DNA of 64,000 nt. Source: Euonymus europaeus (lineage: Eukaryota; Streptophyta; Magnoliopsida; Celastrales; Celastraceae). This document shows, piece by piece, positions 61,990 to 64,000 of the stretch. Where the stretch lies: positions 29,728,501 through 29,792,500 of the forward strand of contig OY756957.1 in assembly GCA_963580455.1 (NCBI GenBank), read 5' to 3'. The notes beneath the pieces are model-generated. The model ran no database searches. It saw only the letters and a list, made by a program, of their open reading frames with translations, and was not told the origin of the DNA. Every line of letters begins with the position of its first letter. Position 1 is the stretch's first letter. Position numbers and translations under genes: made by a program.

Positions 61990-64000
61990 ATGCAGGATTT
62001 GAACACATTGAGGAAGATTAAGATGGGAGCCATGCATAATGGATTATATTTCCTACTAGAAGAATTGAAACCTCAGAAGAAAAGCTTGACAATGATTAGT
62101 GCTGTAAAAGGAAACGATTTATGGCATAGGAGACTAGGCCATCCTTCACTTAGAATTTTTCAAATGTTAGGTTCTGATTTTGTTCAAGAATGTACTGAAT
62201 GTAATATTTGTCCCCTAGCTAAGATGAAGAGAAAGTCTTTTCCTGTTAGTGAAACCAAAAGCTTAGCATCTTTTGACCTTATTCATGTAGACATATGGGG
62301 ACCAAATGGTGTAGTTTCCTTGAATGGTTATAAATATTTTCTGACTATTGTTGTTGATTTTACTAGAGCAACATGGATTTTTTTAATGAAAGCTAAGTCT
62401 GAAGTCAAAAGTCATTTGGAGTATTTTAATAGTTATGTTAAGACTCAATTTGCTAAGAAAATCAAAATCATAAGGTCTGATAATGGACTTGAATTCAACT
62501 TGACTGAATTGTATAGTCAAGAAGAGATTGTTCATCAAAAGTCTTGTCCCTACACCCCACAACAAAATGGGGTGGTAGAGAGAAAACACTAGCATATACT
62601 TAATGTAAGCCGTGCTTTAAGATTAGAATCTGGTTTACCTCAAGAATATTGGACAGAATGTGTTCTTACTGCAGTGTTTCTCATAAATAGACTACCATCT
62701 AGAATTTTAGATAAGAAAAGTCCATATGAGATTTTATATAACAAGACACCTGACTATAGCAGTCTGAAGGTGTTTGGATGTAGATGTTTCTCAAAGATAG
62801 TGAAGCAACAAGGATCTAAGTTTGATGCTAGAGCAAAGGAATGTGTTTTCATAGGATATCCCTCAAATGTAAAGGGATACAAACTATTAGAGATTGATTC
62901 TGGAGAAGTTTTAATTTCTAGAGATGTAGAATTTTATGAAAATCAATATCCTTTTAAGAATAAAATCAACTCTCAGAATGCAATAAATACAAAATTAATC
63001 ACTTGTCCAGATGAAAGTAGAATAGAAAATAATGATATATCTGAAAATATTCTAAATAAGAATAATCAGATTAATACAGAAAAAAGGGTTAGAAAGCTTC
63101 CAACATACTTGAATGATTATGATTGCAATGCTATGATGGATCATTCTACTTATTGTAAACTAGTTGACAACTTTGTTGATAGTTCAGTTGATAAATCTAA
63201 AACTGACAGTTACATAATTGCATCTATTACATCTCATCATGAACCCAAGAATTTTGTGGAAGCATCTAAAATTAAACACTGGTGTGATGTTATGCATGAA
63301 GAAATTAAGGCATTAAATGAAAACAACACTTGGACAGTAGTTAAACTGCCAAAAGGAAGAAAAGCCATAGGTTCAAAGTGGATATATAAAGTAAAATACA
63401 ATCCAGATGGAACAATAGAGAGGTATAAGGCCAGACTTGTAGCCCAGGGATATAATCAGACTTTAGGATTTGATTATCAAGAAACATTTGCTCCGGTTGT
63501 CAAAATGGTAACTGTGAGAATTTTTTGGCTTTAGCTGTCTCTAATGGTTGGTTTATACATCACTTAGATGTTCATAATGCCTTTCTTAATGGAGATCTTC
63601 ATGAAAATGTATACATGAAGATGCCTCCTGGTTTTGAAACTCATGACAACACTCATGTATGTAAATTAAACAAGTCATTGTATGGGCTTAAACAAGCCTC
63701 TAGACAATGGAACTTGAAGTGTAAAGAATCTCTTTTAAAGTTTGGATTCATTCAGTCACGTTGTGATTATTCTTTGTTTACATATTCTAGAAATAATTCC
63801 AGGATTGTTTTACTTTTATATGTTGACGATATGGCATTAGGAGGGAATGACTTAGCTTTACTCAATGAAGTTAAGAAATATATTGGTACATGTTTTAAGA
63901 TAAAAGACTTAGGAGAACTTAAATACTTCTTAGGTTTAGAAATTCACAGACAATCCACAGGGATGACTATTTCACAAAAGAAATATGTTTTGGACTTACT
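61990..64000 (+). pseudogene. copia integrase and reverse transcriptase, with lesions
   Basis: The frame continues from the protease without a shift. Integrase has the zinc site (LWHRRLGHPS ... CTECNICPLAK), the core Asp in FDLIHVDIWGP, the second Asp in IRSDNG and the Glu in YTPQQNGVVERKH. A TAG at 62590-62592 interrupts it just after the last motif. The same frame resumes through the integrase C-terminal part (FGCRCFSK, ARAKECVFIGYP) into reverse transcriptase (NNTWTVVKLPKGRKAIGSKW, YKARLVAQGYNQ). Near 63520 a T run has lost a base and the frame changes; beyond it the expected fingers/palm sequence and the YVDDM catalytic box (about 63818-63832) are still readable. The sequence runs off the window before RNase H. 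Confidence 0.88.

Larger units (their letters stand above)
60103..64000 (+). mobile_element. Ty1/copia LTR retrotransposon, 5' part (cut by window edge)
   Basis: Order is 5' LTR, primer-binding site, then gag, protease, integrase and reverse transcriptase in one orientation. Integrase before reverse transcriptase is the copia order. The RNase H end and the 3' LTR lie beyond 64000. The coding region carries two in-frame stops (61987-61989 and 62590-62592) and one frameshift near 63520, so this copy is not autonomous. The candidate left target duplication is AGATC at 60098-60102. Confidence 0.92.

Overview
The window is nuclear DNA from a dicot plant. Genes are split by GT-AG introns, intergenic DNA is AT-rich and full of decayed transposons, and every recognisable protein belongs to a flowering-plant family. 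The sequence alone does not settle the species. No rRNA, tRNA, CRISPR array, operon or bacterial signal was recognised.

Layout. 1-1.4 kb: F-box remnants. 1.5-1.9 kb: small wound-induced (DUF3774) gene on the minus strand with a TATA box. 3.1-5.8 kb (minus): seven-exon VAP4-type vesicle-associated protein. 7.5-8.2 kb (minus): short conserved gene I could not name, with a frame conflict. 8.5-12.8 kb (plus): nine-exon PAP-specific phosphatase carrying a 786-bp hAT-like element in intron 4. 16.5-17.8 kb (plus): R2R3-MYB of the MYB74/MYB102/MYB41 group. 22.5-27.2 kb (plus): ABC1/ADCK-type atypical kinase. 28.5-34.6 kb (minus): WRC-zinc finger-JmjC protein of the JMJ28/B160 type that lacks both iron-binding histidines. 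36.0-36.6 kb (minus): solitary RNase H ORF. 37.6-40.2 kb (minus): nine-exon equilibrative nucleoside transporter. 46.6-47.9 kb (plus): PB1-domain protein with an apparent GC-AG intron. 52.8-54.1 kb (plus): CYCD6;1-like cyclin. 54.9-55.6 kb: PIF/Harbinger-like MITE. 55.9-57.1 kb (plus): NB-ARC protein without LRRs. 57.4-59.4 kb (minus): broken NOSIP/CSU1-type gene. 60.1 kb to the end: Ty1/copia retrotransposon with several coding lesions, cut by the window edge.

The genes do not form one pathway. They are joined by ancestral gene order: several appear in the same neighbourhoods in Arabidopsis (At4g05060-At4g05150, At4g21430-At4g21450, At1g61620-At1g61640; locus numbers recalled, not looked up). 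Exon joins were worked out by hand from reading frame, splice dinucleotides and family conservation. For nine multi-exon genes (VAP4, phosphatase, MYB, ABC1, JmjC, ENT, PB1, cyclin and their exon phases) the spliced frame stays open throughout. I saw no complete new biological system. The best leads are the JmjC protein with substituted iron ligands, the precisely bounded transposons, the hairpin in the ABC1 gene and the GC-AG intron.
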